This document shows, one piece after another, positions 1 to 8,692 of a stretch of DNA of 64,000 nt. Each line of letters begins with the position of its first letter. Position 1 is the stretch's first letter. Position numbers and translations under genes: made by a program. Below the pieces are notes generated by a model. That model made no database searches, had not been told where the DNA came from, and worked only from the letters and a program-made list of their open reading frames with translations. Origin of the DNA: an uncultured Alistipes sp. (lineage in GTDB: Bacteria > Bacteroidota > Bacteroidia > Bacteroidales > Rikenellaceae); assembly GCA_900546065.1 (NCBI GenBank), contig URBK01000002.1:1-64000 (forward strand), read 5' to 3'.

Positions 1-492
1 CAGCAGCAGCTCGTGCGGATAATAGCGCTCGCGCACGGCATCCTGCCGCACCAGCGGCGTGCGGCGCAGCAGCTCCTCCCGCGACATCCCGCCAAGCGCG
101 CCCTCCGGCAGCAGCCGCTCCAACACCCCGACATCCGTTGTCGGCTTGATCGAGATTCCGGCACACGCTCCGGCGGCATGTATGGCCTCGATGCAGACAT
201 AACTGTCGTCCGTCGCCTCATAGTGAAAGGTGACATACCCGGCCCCCGCCTCGACAAAGCGTGCGACGTAACGCACCGGATCGGTTATCATCAGATGCAC
301 GTCGAGCGTCTTGGCCGTGGCGCGGCGTATGGCCTTCATCACGGGGAATCCGAACGATATGTTGGGCACGAACACCCCATCCATGACATCTATGTGCACC
401 CACTCTGCCGCGCTGCGGTCGACCATGCGGGTGTCACGGTCGAGATGGCCGAAATCGGCCGAGAGCATCGAAGGGGATACTATGCGTCTCAT
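1..492 (-). CDS. rpe: Ribulose-phosphate 3-epimerase, partial, with aberrant distal part
   Basis: Only the first 164 codons are visible because the gene runs off the left edge. The start MRRIVSPSMLSADFGHL, then HIDVMDGVFVPNISFG (residues 33-48) and LDVHLMI (63-69), is the N-terminal half of the pentose-phosphate-pathway epimerase that interconverts ribulose-5-P and xylulose-5-P in the cytoplasm. H33, D35 and H66 fit the family's metal and catalytic residues. Up to GISIKPTT (112-119) the match is good. From about residue 130 (below nt 105) the frame stays open, but the expected MSVNPGFGGQ phosphate-binding loop is absent and Arg/Glu-rich unrelated sequence follows. Either the gene is rearranged or the left edge is mis-joined. 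The N-terminal identity is firm; the functionality is doubtful. Confidence 0.8.
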   Translation of the reverse strand, partial: MRRIVSPSMLSADFGHLDRDTRMVDRSAAEWVHIDVMDGVFVPNISFGFPVMKAIRRATAKTLDVHLMITDPVRYVARFVEAGAGYVTFHYEATDDSYVCIEAIHAAGACAGISIKPTTDVGVLERLLPEGALGGMSREELLRRTPLVRQDAVRERYYPHELLL

Positions 493-574
493 GTCTGTTG
501 TGTTTAATTGTTCGGCAAAGGTAGCAATTAACTCCCAATATGAGAAATTATGCAGCCACTGCGTAGCGTCCGGT

Positions 575-605
575 TTTGGAGGTTGGCGAAAAAATGCTAT
601 TTTTG
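575..605 (+). promoter_or_regulatory. Bacteroidota-type promoter of the first beta-barrel gene
   Basis: TTTG at 575-578 and TATTTTTG at 598-605 match the Bacteroidota -33/-7 consensus (TTTG, TAnnTTTG) with 19 bp between them. The start codon follows 29 bp downstream. Confidence 0.75.
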
Positions 606-634
606 TCGTAAGTTTTATTTAACACTACACACCT

Positions 635-1240
635 ATGAAGCGTTTTCTAATTACTGCCGTCGTACTCCTCGCCGCCGCGGGTCTCCGCGCTCAGGAGATA
701 CGTGTGGGTGTTGTCGGCGACTTCAACATGTCGTGGCTTCACAACTCGGTCAGCTCTTCGGACTGCTATGTGGGATTCGGCGCCGGCGTCAAGGGCGAAT
801 ACCTCTTCTCGGATGCCGCGGCCGATGACTTCTACATCGACGCCCGCCTGATCTACTCGCTCAAGGGCGGATCGTGGGCCAACATACACCAGAATCTGGG
901 ATATCTCGAGCTGCCCATTCTGGCCGGTTACCGCTACCATATCAACTCCGACCTCACGCTCCTCGGCGGGCTGGGCCCCTATTTCGGCATCGGCGTGCTG
1001 GGCAAGCAGGTAATAAAAACGGACGGAGCCAAGGCCAAAACCGATATCTTCGGCAAATCATACAAACGGTTCGACTTCGGTCTGAACTATTCGGTAGGCG
1101 TTGAGATCTCGTCGCGCTGGCAAGTATTCCTCACCTTCGAGCACAGCCTCATCGACATAGCCAAGAGCCGCTTCGAAGAGGCCGACTATACCAAAACACA
1201 TCCGCTCAACCTCTATATCGGCGGAGCGTACCTCTTCTGA
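635..1240 (+). CDS. Outer-membrane beta-barrel protein (PorT/OMP_b-brl_2 type)
   Basis: 201 residues. A cleavable signal peptide (MKRFLITAVVLLAAAGLRAQ) is followed by alternating Gly/aromatic strands typical of the small Bacteroidota barrel family. The tail YIGGAYLF ends in Phe, as outer-membrane barrels do. It has its own promoter 30 bp upstream and a strong terminator downstream, so it is probably monocistronic. The next gene is a paralogue of the same length with the same tail (YIGAAYLF). No substrate or partner can be inferred. The family is clear; the function is unknown. Confidence 0.8.
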   Translation: MKRFLITAVVLLAAAGLRAQEIRVGVVGDFNMSWLHNSVSSSDCYVGFGAGVKGEYLFSDAAADDFYIDARLIYSLKGGSWANIHQNLGYLELPILAGYRYHINSDLTLLGGLGPYFGIGVLGKQVIKTDGAKAKTDIFGKSYKRFDFGLNYSVGVEISSRWQVFLTFEHSLIDIAKSRFEEADYTKTHPLNLYIGGAYLF

Positions 1241-1384
1241 CGATGCGGCCGGCAACCGCCGCTCATCCATTCCATGCTCCCGCGCAGCCCCTTTTGATAG
1301 AGGGCATAAGGTTGTCGGGGAGCTGTTTGGAAAAGGCCGTTTGGTACAGGACGATATAAAAGCAACATAAAAGAGTAAAAAGAT

Positions 1385-1416
1385 GCGGGACCCGACAAGG
1401 GTCTCGCACTCTTTTT
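1385..1416 (+). terminator. Rho-independent terminator
   Basis: A 9-bp stem (GCGGGACCC / GGGTCTCGC, one G-U pair) with loop GACAA is followed by ACTCTTTTT. It separates the two tandem beta-barrel genes. Confidence 0.8.
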
Positions 1417-1455
1417 GCAGAAGCCAAGACGAATATCGTTCTAAAACCAAATGCT

Positions 1456-2085
1456 ATGAAAAAAATTCTACCGTTATTGGCTATTGCGCTTCTCGCTACG
1501 GCGACAGTCTCGGCCCAAGGCCCGCGCTACGGCGTCACCGGAGCGCTCAACGTCCCCTCGTTCTCGATGAGCAGCGGCGGCGTGTCGATAGACACCGACT
1601 CGCGTCTGGCCTTCAACGCCGGATTCAAGATGGATCTGGCCCTGCCCATCATGGAGGGCTTCTACATGGATGCCGGCGTGCTGCTCAGCGCCAAGGGCAG
1701 CAAATACACCTCTCTGGTCGAGAGCGAGTCGGTAAACAACACCGTGCGGCCATACTATCTTGAGATTCCCCTCCACTTCGGTTACCGCTATGAGATCGGC
1801 GAGGGCAACATGAAGCTATTCGGATCCTTCGGCCCGTACTTCGCCATCGGGCTCTTCGGCAAGGCCGAGTCCGACGACGGCATGGAGAGCTTCGAGAGCG
1901 ATGTCTTCGGCTCGGACGGTATGAAACGTTTCGATTTCGGGCTGGGCCTGCGCGGCGGCGTGGAGCTGTTCGACCACTATCAGGTCTTCCTCGGATATGA
2001 CTGGGGTCTGGTCGACGCCTCGAACGTTACAGGCATCAAGATCCACAACCGCAACTTCTACATCGGCGCGGCATATCTCTTCTGA
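1456..2085 (+). CDS. Outer-membrane beta-barrel protein, tandem paralogue
   Basis: 209 residues with signal peptide MKKILPLLAIALLATATVSAQ and a small barrel that aligns by eye along its whole length with the preceding protein. Both share MDAGVLLSAKGS-like and GYRY...FGSFGPYFAIG-like strands, KRFDFGLG and the end YIGAAYLF. This is probably an old local duplication, since the two now differ at most positions. Loops rich in Asp, Glu and Ser (ESESVNN, ESDDGMESFESD) are probably surface-exposed. I see no convincing promoter between the terminator at 1416 and the start. Function unknown. Confidence 0.8.
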   Translation: MKKILPLLAIALLATATVSAQGPRYGVTGALNVPSFSMSSGGVSIDTDSRLAFNAGFKMDLALPIMEGFYMDAGVLLSAKGSKYTSLVESESVNNTVRPYYLEIPLHFGYRYEIGEGNMKLFGSFGPYFAIGLFGKAESDDGMESFESDVFGSDGMKRFDFGLGLRGGVELFDHYQVFLGYDWGLVDASNVTGIKIHNRNFYIGAAYLF

Positions 2086-2108
2086 CGTCGCAACCTTGAC
2101 CGACAACG

Positions 2109-2146
2109 CAATACGGGATGTCCATTTACATGCACATCCCGTATTG
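2109..2146. terminator. Bidirectional terminator between convergent genes
   Basis: A perfect 13-bp stem (CAATACGGGATGT / ACATCCCGTATTG) with a 12-nt loop lies between the second beta-barrel gene (+) and the GxGYxYP gene (-). Confidence 0.75.
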
Positions 2147-2175
2147 TCATTGTGTCTGAAACATATCCTCGACCT

Positions 2176-4074
2176 CTATTCGATTTGTCCGGCCGCCGCC
2201 TCGGGGTTCTCGCGCAGCCAGCGGCGGTATAGCTCGAAGAAGGTCGGGGCATCGAGCAGCTCCACCGCGGGATCCAAACGCTGCACATGCTCCATAACCT
2301 CCACATGCCACGACGGCGACTTGAGTATGTCGCGGTACCAGCCGAACGGGATCGGGCTGCGCCGCATATCCTCAACGATAAAGGCGGCACTCTCCTCGGG
2401 CGTACCCACGAGGTCTGCTCCCGCTCGCAGCACGGGCATCTCGCCATAAAGGCGCGTGCGCGGCGTCTTCTGCGGGACGATACCGTCGGGACTGAACGAG
2501 GCATAGCATGCAAGCCCCCGCGAATCGAGCGCGGGAGCCTCGCCGTCGATGATGAAACCCGTGATCGTCAGCCCCCGCTTCTCGTACAGCGGGCGGCAGT
2601 GCCCGGCCCACACATCCAGACCGTCCGGAAGGCCCGACACGGGACGCGGCGACTGCAACATGCCGGGCATGAGATATCCCGCACCGTTATCTGCCGCGGC
2701 AAAGTAGTCGTTCGGCCCCGCCGTGCGGCGCACGTAGTCGAGCACCATAGGGGCGCGACGCTCCAGAACCGGACTTATGCACCACATCAGGGGCAGCTCC
2801 CCGCGCGCGGGATCGTTCCACAAATGGGGCAATACGGATGTTATCCACGACGAGGCATCGTAGTCGCCGACATAGAATATCATGAACTTGCGTCCGTCGA
2901 TCCTGACGCCCCCCGTCTCGTCGATATATCCGCGCCGACGCAGATCCTCGTCGTCTACCCACCGCTGGGGATATCGCTCCGCCGTCGGGTAGTGCTGCCA
3001 GAAGGAGGCATTGGCCATGGCGCCGTAACCTATCGCATCGGCATCCTTGAATGCGTTGTAGGCGCTGATCAGACGGCTGAACTCCCACTCCGTAGCCACA
3101 TCCTCATGGCTGCCGCCCGCATGACGCGTATATTTGTATGCCCACGCGGGGAACCCCCCTATGTGACACATACGGTTCCCCTCATTTAGGCGATACGCCT
3201 CCCCGAGCATCTCCAACAGCATCGCCCGATCGCACCCCACACTCTGCGCGGGGTCGTCCGTAGCCGCCTCGTCGCCCCACGGCGAGAGATCGAAGAAGAA
3301 GCCGCGGCGGCTGACGAAGAAGTCGTGATTGGTCAGACAATGGGCATTCATCGGCGCCGCAGACGGGCGCTGCAGCCAATACTGGTCGAGATAGTATGCC
3401 CCATACTCGCCGCTGCAGCGGCCACGCTTCATGTACCGCTCTACAAACCACACATAAGGGTCCACCTTCACCGACCCGGTCGATGCGCGGTCGGTCTGCG
3501 GCACCGTACCCCGTCCCGTGAACATCGACGTCCCGTCACGGTTGACAAGCCATACGCGCACCTTAAGGCGTGGCCCGTGTACGACGAGGCGGTCATAGAG
3601 GCTTCCTGCCGTGGTGTCGTAACGTATCGCCACAAGATCCTCCGCGCCCGCCACGGCCGAGGCCACGCACGAAGTCGAGGCCACCTCGGGATCATATACC
3701 ACGGCGCCGCGCAGACGGTCCGCGAAGCGCTCCACGGCCTGCACCACATCGCCACACGCCACCGTATCGCGTCCGTAGAGCCATCCGCCCCCGCTGCGGC
3801 ATGTATTCCACCAGAAGCGGTCTACCTCCATGAACTCGTTGGCAACGTAGTCGATATAGAGCAGAGGCTCGCGGCGGTTCACCACGCCCTGAAGCGTGGC
3901 CGCACAGTGCAACTCATCCCATAAAAGGCGACATGCCCGTGCATCGTCGGCACGCACCTCGCGCAGATGCGACAGGTCGAGAAAGGTTATCGTCTGTGAG
4001 GTGCCATCGTCGGAGCAGCACACCGCCCCGACGCAGAGGCACACCGCCGCCACGATTCGTATAATATGATTCAT
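2176..4074 (-). CDS. GxGYxYP-family putative glycoside hydrolase lipoprotein
   Basis: 632 residues. The N-terminus (MNHIIRIVAAVCLCVGAVCC, then SDDG) is a lipoprotein signal with acidic residues after the Cys, the Bacteroidota surface-export type. The body fits the two-domain GxGYxYP family: an N-terminal domain with YIDYVANEFMEVDRFWW-type sequence and a C-terminal domain holding NGAGYLMPGM, the motif that names the family. The family is proposed to act on glycans, but no activity is established to my knowledge. It is divergent from a GH10 xylanase lipoprotein, so a shared polysaccharide target is an inference. A 7/8 match to the -7 element (TATCTTTC) lies just upstream. Family call good, substrate unknown. 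Confidence 0.75.
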   Translation of the reverse strand: MNHIIRIVAAVCLCVGAVCCSDDGTSQTITFLDLSHLREVRADDARACRLLWDELHCAATLQGVVNRREPLLYIDYVANEFMEVDRFWWNTCRSGGGWLYGRDTVACGDVVQAVERFADRLRGAVVYDPEVASTSCVASAVAGAEDLVAIRYDTTAGSLYDRLVVHGPRLKVRVWLVNRDGTSMFTGRGTVPQTDRASTGSVKVDPYVWFVERYMKRGRCSGEYGAYYLDQYWLQRPSAAPMNAHCLTNHDFFVSRRGFFFDLSPWGDEAATDDPAQSVGCDRAMLLEMLGEAYRLNEGNRMCHIGGFPAWAYKYTRHAGGSHEDVATEWEFSRLISAYNAFKDADAIGYGAMANASFWQHYPTAERYPQRWVDDEDLRRRGYIDETGGVRIDGRKFMIFYVGDYDASSWITSVLPHLWNDPARGELPLMWCISPVLERRAPMVLDYVRRTAGPNDYFAAADNGAGYLMPGMLQSPRPVSGLPDGLDVWAGHCRPLYEKRGLTITGFIIDGEAPALDSRGLACYASFSPDGIVPQKTPRTRLYGEMPVLRAGADLVGTPEESAAFIVEDMRRSPIPFGWYRDILKSPSWHVEVMEHVQRLDPAVELLDAPTFFELYRRWLRENPEAAAGQIE

Positions 4075-4256
4075 CGCTTTTGAAAGATATTTAGGGTCAG
4101 TCGGTTGGTTTTACGGATACCGTACCACGCCGCTACGCACGCGGCGCACGATACAAACTTACATATTTTTATCCGTTTCGGAAACCCCTCGGCAAACATT
4201 TCTTTGCATACGGATGCGGCAGATAGTGTACAAATCGCCCCAAAGCCTCCGCGATA

Positions 4257-4287
4257 TTTCTTTTCAGAGAAAAAAGACGTACATTTG
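4257..4287 (+). promoter_or_regulatory. Promoter of the GH10 gene
   Basis: TACATTTG at 4280-4287 is a full -7 match. A weak -33 (TTTC, 4257-4260) lies 19 bp upstream. Transcription from here would begin near 4293, which rules out in-frame starts further upstream and fixes the start at 4349. Confidence 0.6.
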
Positions 4288-4348
4288 TCTCCGAGAAGAG
4301 TCATTATCACAACTCTCCGACATAATCACGAAAATAAATCATACGACC

Positions 4349-5506
4349 ATGAACATACGTTTTACACTTTTTGCTGCCGCCGCTGTTTTCGTTTCGTCCT
4401 GCGCACAGCAGCCCACAACCATGAAGGATGCCGCCAAGGATCGTTTCCTCATCGGCACGGCCCTCAACGAGGCCCAGATCCGTGGTATCGATACGGCGGG
4501 CGTACGCGTCGTCAAGGAACACTTCAACGCCATCGTCGCCGAGAACTGCATGAAGAGCCAGCCCATACACCCGCAGCGCGACCGCTACAACTTCGACACC
4601 GCAGACCGTTTCGTAGAGTTCGGCCTCCAGAACGGCATCACCGTCACGGGACATACGCTTATATGGCACTCGCAGCTGCCCCGCTGGTTTGTCTACAACG
4701 ACGACGGCACGCTACGCTCGGCCGAGGAGCTCAAGGCCATAATGAAGGAGCACATCTCGACCGTTGTCGGCCGTTACAAGGGTAAGGTCAAGGGCTGGGA
4801 TGTGGTCAACGAGGCCATCATGGAGGACGGCAGCTACCGCCGCTCGCCCTTCTACGAGATTCTGGGCGAGGAGTTCATACCGCTGGCGTTCCAGTACGCC
4901 CACGAGGCCGATCCCGATGCCGAACTCTACTACAACGACTACAACATGTGGGCCGAGGGCAAACGCAATACCGTGGTCAAACTCATAGGCGAGCTTCGCA
5001 AGCGCGGCCTGCGCATCGATGCCGTAGGCATGCAGAGCCACATGGGCATGGATCACCCCGACCTTCGGGAGTATGAGAAGAGCATCGAGGCCTTTGCCGC
5101 GGCGGGGGTCAAGGTGATGGTTACGGAGTTCGACATGAGCGCCCTGCCCACGGCATACGCCGGTGCCGACATCGCCGACGGCGGCATGGAGTCCAACCGC
5201 AAGCTCAACCCCTATCCCGATTCACTTCCAGCCGAAGTCTATGACGCATGGCATGCACGTATGGAGAAGGTGCTGGATATACTTCTGCGCCACAGCGACG
5301 ACATCACGCGCGTAACCTTCTGGGGCGTATGCGACGGTGACTCGTGGCTCAACGGCTTCCCCGTACGCGGCCGCACGGACTATGCCCTGCCTTTCGACCG
5401 GAAGCACAATGCCAAACCCATCGTCAAGCGCTTCATCGAGATGTGCGGCGAGATTCCGGCCGATGGTGGTGCCGACAATGCCGGCGTAGAGGATAACCGT
5501 AAATAA
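4349..5506 (+). CDS. Endo-1,4-beta-xylanase, GH10, lipoprotein
   Basis: 385 residues from the chosen start. MNIRFTLFAAAAVFVSSC is an SPII signal with Cys18 as the lipid anchor, so the enzyme is membrane-tethered. The GH10 fold is clear: GHTLIWHSQLPRWF (101-114), WDVVNEA with acid/base Glu155, YYNDYN (194-199), GMQSHMG (227-233), VMVTEFD with nucleophile Glu260, and WGVCDGDSW near the end. It hydrolyses internal beta-1,4 links in xylan. There is no carbohydrate-binding insert, and the length is normal for a single-domain GH10. No SusC/SusD pair is nearby, so this is not a classic PUL. The neighbour on the other strand is a GxGYxYP lipoprotein. A frame open from 4214 starts upstream of the predicted transcript. 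Confidence 0.93.
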   Translation: MNIRFTLFAAAAVFVSSCAQQPTTMKDAAKDRFLIGTALNEAQIRGIDTAGVRVVKEHFNAIVAENCMKSQPIHPQRDRYNFDTADRFVEFGLQNGITVTGHTLIWHSQLPRWFVYNDDGTLRSAEELKAIMKEHISTVVGRYKGKVKGWDVVNEAIMEDGSYRRSPFYEILGEEFIPLAFQYAHEADPDAELYYNDYNMWAEGKRNTVVKLIGELRKRGLRIDAVGMQSHMGMDHPDLREYEKSIEAFAAAGVKVMVTEFDMSALPTAYAGADIADGGMESNRKLNPYPDSLPAEVYDAWHARMEKVLDILLRHSDDITRVTFWGVCDGDSWLNGFPVRGRTDYALPFDRKHNAKPIVKRFIEMCGEIPADGGADNAGVEDNRK

Positions 5507-5533
5507 ACCAGCAAGCAACAACTCCCCGAAGAT

Positions 5534-6265
5534 ATGGAAAACATGGTATTCGGCATACGTCCCGTGGCCGAGGCGATAGAGTCGGGACAACAGATCGAAC
5601 GTCTCTACATACGCAAGGGAGGCGAAGGACAACTTCTCTCCGACCTGCGCGATCTGGCGCTGCGCCACCGCGTGCGCATGCAGGAGGTCCCCGTCGAGAA
5701 GCTCAATCGTCTGGTCAAGGGCAACCATCAGGGTGTCGTGGCGCAGATATCACCCATCGAATATGTGACGGTGGAGGATATCATGGAGCGTGTGCCCGAG
5801 GACGAAACGCCTCTTATCGTCATCTTCGACGGCGTTACGGACGTACGCAACTTCGGCGCCATAGCCCGCTCGGCCGAATGTGCCGGTGCGCACGGCCTCA
5901 TCGCCCCGCTCAAGAACGCCGCCCCCGTCAATGCCGAGGCCATGAAGTCCTCGGCGGGAGCTCTGGCCCGCATACCCGTATGCCGCGTAGGGTCGATACG
6001 CAACACCGTCAAGGCCTTGCAGGCCGAGGGCATACAGGTCGTGGCCGCAACGGAGAAGAGCCGCAAACTGATCTACGATGCCGACCTCAAACGCCCTACG
6101 GCCATCGTCATGGGCTCCGAGGAGAAGGGTATCTCGAAGGAGGTGCTCAAACTTTGCGACGAGCAGCTTGCCATACCCCTCATCGGGGCCGTGGAGTCGC
6201 TCAACGTCTCGGCCGCGGCAGCCGTCATGCTCTTCGAGGTTGTACGCCAGCGCATAGGCGACTGA
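5534..6265 (+). CDS. rlmB: 23S rRNA (guanosine-2'-O-)-methyltransferase RlmB
   Basis: 243 residues, the normal length. The N-terminal substrate-binding domain (MENMVFGIRPVAEAIESGQQ; NHQGVVA near 74-80) precedes a SpoU/TrmH knot domain. The three SAM-binding motifs are visible: NFGAIARSAECAGAHG, IVMGSEEKGIS and LIGAVESLNVSAAAAVMLFE. It 2'-O-methylates G2251 of 23S rRNA. It starts 27 bp after the xylanase stop, with which it may be co-transcribed. Other SpoU members are possible, but the N-terminal domain favours RlmB. Confidence 0.9.
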   Translation: MENMVFGIRPVAEAIESGQQIERLYIRKGGEGQLLSDLRDLALRHRVRMQEVPVEKLNRLVKGNHQGVVAQISPIEYVTVEDIMERVPEDETPLIVIFDGVTDVRNFGAIARSAECAGAHGLIAPLKNAAPVNAEAMKSSAGALARIPVCRVGSIRNTVKALQAEGIQVVAATEKSRKLIYDADLKRPTAIVMGSEEKGISKEVLKLCDEQLAIPLIGAVESLNVSAAAAVMLFEVVRQRIGD

Positions 6266-6359
6266 CCTCCTCCAGCCCCGACTGTCGGCAAGGCGTCTCC
6301 AACCGCCGCGCCAAGGCCATTGCAACAACCTGAAAACAACCCCAAAATACCCTAAAGAG

Positions 6360-8108
6360 ATGGATACGACAAACACGACCGTAGCCGGGCGACTGCGTCG
6401 CACGGCCGTCGAGACGGCATCACGCCTGCGCTCGACACTTGCCGCCCACCCTGTCGAGATGCTCATCGCGCTGCACGCATACGCAGCCGTCGTCATCGAG
6501 ATATACCGAGGCTTCAGCACTGCGCTGCCCGCACTCTTCACGACCTACATCACGGCCCCCATATTCATCGTCACGGCATACTGCCTCAATGTGCTTCTCA
6601 CGGGCCGCGCCCGACACTTCATATACGCCCTGTGGTGGGTGCCCTACATCGCCACAGCCCTTATTCCGGGCCTTGACGAGTGGTCGAACCAAACGTCATA
6701 CGGCGTCACCATCGTAGCCCTGCTGCCCCTGCTGCTGCTCTCGTTCCGCATGCGACGCGACAACGGGCGTTACGTCACCGAGGCGGCACAGATGGCCTTC
6801 TCGGCAGCCATAGCGCTGATATTCTCGTCGGTGGCGCTCCTGCTATTCTACCTTATATACCTATCGGTGATAGGCATATTCGATCTGGACCCCGTCATGG
6901 ATATCATGTCCTACGCCGGAGGCTTCGCCTACGTGCTGACTGCGCCCATGATATTCTTCGCCATGCAGGACCGGCGCGACGAGGTGCACAGCCTTACCGC
7001 CACGGGCACGACTCTCCTGAACGCCATCGTAACGCCCGCCCTTATAATATACACCGCCATACTTTACCTCTACACGGCAAAGATTCTCGTCACATGGTCG
7101 CTTCCGAAGGGTATGGTCGCCGGCATGGTCTTCACCTTCTCTATCGTGGCCGTCGTGGTCAAGGCCCTGCAGCCATACCTCACGCGCCGCCGTTACGACT
7201 GGTTCTTTGACCGTTTCAGCCTCATCTCGCTGCCGCTTCTGGCACTCTTCTGGACAGGCACCGCACGGCGTATAGGCGAGTACGGTCTCACCGAGTCGCG
7301 TTTCTATCTGGTGCTGTGCGGCGCCGTGATGACGCTCTGCCTGCTGCTTTTCCTTTCGCGCCGCACGGGGCGCTACCTTGCGGTCTCGCTCACGGCATTT
7401 GTCCTCTTTGCCGCAACGGCCTATATTCCGCCCATCACGGCCGGCAGGCTCTCCGTCCGCTCACAGATGCGGCGTGCCGATGCCGCAGCCCGCTCGCTTG
7501 GCGTGGCCGACGCGGAGGGCCGTCTGCGCCTCGGCACCCCCACAGATACCGACACGGCACAACGCGCACAACACCGCATACTGTACCAGTCTCTCGAATA
7601 TATCGGCCGTCACGACCCGCAGCTGCTGCAGCAGCGATACGGCGTGGAGGAGTGCGACGACTATCTGCGTACGCTCTCCGACCGTACAGCCCTCTACGCC
7701 TCGGCATACAGCGAGCCGGATGAGGAGGTATATCTGGCCGAAACATTCGGATATGCGCTTGATCTCGACTCCTGCCACGACCGTATAGACATCGACATAA
7801 CCCCATACGACAAACTGTCGCTCAGGGAACAGACATCAATCGTGACCGACAGTCTCGGCCGACGTATGATTGAATACGACGGTATCGGTATTCCGGCCGA
7901 CGAGATGCTCAACACACAGCTGGCGAAGATTGGCTATACGCGCTCCGAAATGCCGTCACAGGAGGAGATGGATCTGCACGCCGCCGAGATGCTCGTATAT
8001 CGTACGGATTCTCTGATAGTGGTATTCGACTACATGTCTATCGATATCGACGATCAGGGCAATGCCGCAATCGAGAACGCCATCATAAATTTCATGATCC
8101 GCAAGTGA
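6360..8108 (+). CDS. DUF4153-type integral membrane protein
   Basis: 582 residues with about ten to twelve hydrophobic segments between residues 35 and 360. These include a stretch ending in LLLFYLIYLSVIGIFDLD, and YVLTAPMIFFAMQ. A soluble C-terminal part (about 365-582) is rich in Asp, Glu and Arg. The layout agrees with the DUF4153 family of Bacteroidota inner-membrane proteins, whose function is unknown. It overlaps or abuts the next gene, a YgjP-like metallopeptidase, so the two are probably co-translated. No catalytic motif is seen. Confidence 0.65.
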   Translation: MDTTNTTVAGRLRRTAVETASRLRSTLAAHPVEMLIALHAYAAVVIEIYRGFSTALPALFTTYITAPIFIVTAYCLNVLLTGRARHFIYALWWVPYIATALIPGLDEWSNQTSYGVTIVALLPLLLLSFRMRRDNGRYVTEAAQMAFSAAIALIFSSVALLLFYLIYLSVIGIFDLDPVMDIMSYAGGFAYVLTAPMIFFAMQDRRDEVHSLTATGTTLLNAIVTPALIIYTAILYLYTAKILVTWSLPKGMVAGMVFTFSIVAVVVKALQPYLTRRRYDWFFDRFSLISLPLLALFWTGTARRIGEYGLTESRFYLVLCGAVMTLCLLLFLSRRTGRYLAVSLTAFVLFAATAYIPPITAGRLSVRSQMRRADAAARSLGVADAEGRLRLGTPTDTDTAQRAQHRILYQSLEYIGRHDPQLLQQRYGVEECDDYLRTLSDRTALYASAYSEPDEEVYLAETFGYALDLDSCHDRIDIDITPYDKLSLREQTSIVTDSLGRRMIEYDGIGIPADEMLNTQLAKIGYTRSEMPSQEEMDLHAAEMLVYRTDSLIVVFDYMSIDIDDQGNAAIENAIINFMIRK

Positions 8109-8110
8109 GC

Positions 8111-8668
8111 ATGAAGACGACACTGCACCACCCCACGCTCGGCGACGTGACGCTCTCACGCACGGCACGCGCACGGCGCATATCGCTCTCGGTACGCCCT
8201 TCGGGCGAGGTGCGGCTGTCGTTCCCGACATACGTTTCCGAGCGGCGTGCCGTCGTCTTCCTCGAGGCAAAAACAGAATGGGTGGAGGCGGCACGCCGCC
8301 GCTTCGCTTCGCGCATAAGGCCTCCTCAATTTACAAAGGAGCAGATCGAGGCTCTCCGGGCCGAGGCCAAGGCCGTACTGCCGCCGCGGCTCGACACGCT
8401 CGCACGACGCTTCGGCCTGCAATACGGGCGCGTGAGCATACGCGCCGCCCGCACAAAGTGGGGTTCGTGCTCGTGGCGCAACGACATATCTCTCAGCCTC
8501 TACCTGATGACGTTGCCCGAACATCTGCGCGACTACGTCATGATCCATGAGCTGTGCCACACCGTACATCACGACCACTCGCCCCGATTCCACGCCCTTG
8601 TCGACCGCCTCACCGAAGGAAAAGAAAAACTCCTCGCCCGTGAGCTGAGGAGTTTCTCGATACGTTGA
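8111..8668 (+). CDS. YgjP-like (DUF45) metal-dependent hydrolase
   Basis: 185 residues from ATG 8111. A GTG at 8105 that overlaps the upstream stop would add two residues. The zinc-peptidase signature HELCH, followed by HHDHSPRFH, sits near the C-terminus, and TKWGSCSWRNDISLSLYL just before it is the hallmark of the YgjP/WLM-related family. This is probably a cytoplasmic zinc metallopeptidase; its substrates are unknown. A hairpin (AACTCCTC / GAGGAGTT, 8628-8654) spans the last codons and may terminate transcription against the convergent gene at 8693. Confidence 0.85.
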   Translation: MKTTLHHPTLGDVTLSRTARARRISLSVRPSGEVRLSFPTYVSERRAVVFLEAKTEWVEAARRRFASRIRPPQFTKEQIEALRAEAKAVLPPRLDTLARRFGLQYGRVSIRAARTKWGSCSWRNDISLSLYLMTLPEHLRDYVMIHELCHTVHHDHSPRFHALVDRLTEGKEKLLARELRSFSIR

Positions 8669-8692
8669 TCCCTGTTTTCGTCAACCGCCCGA

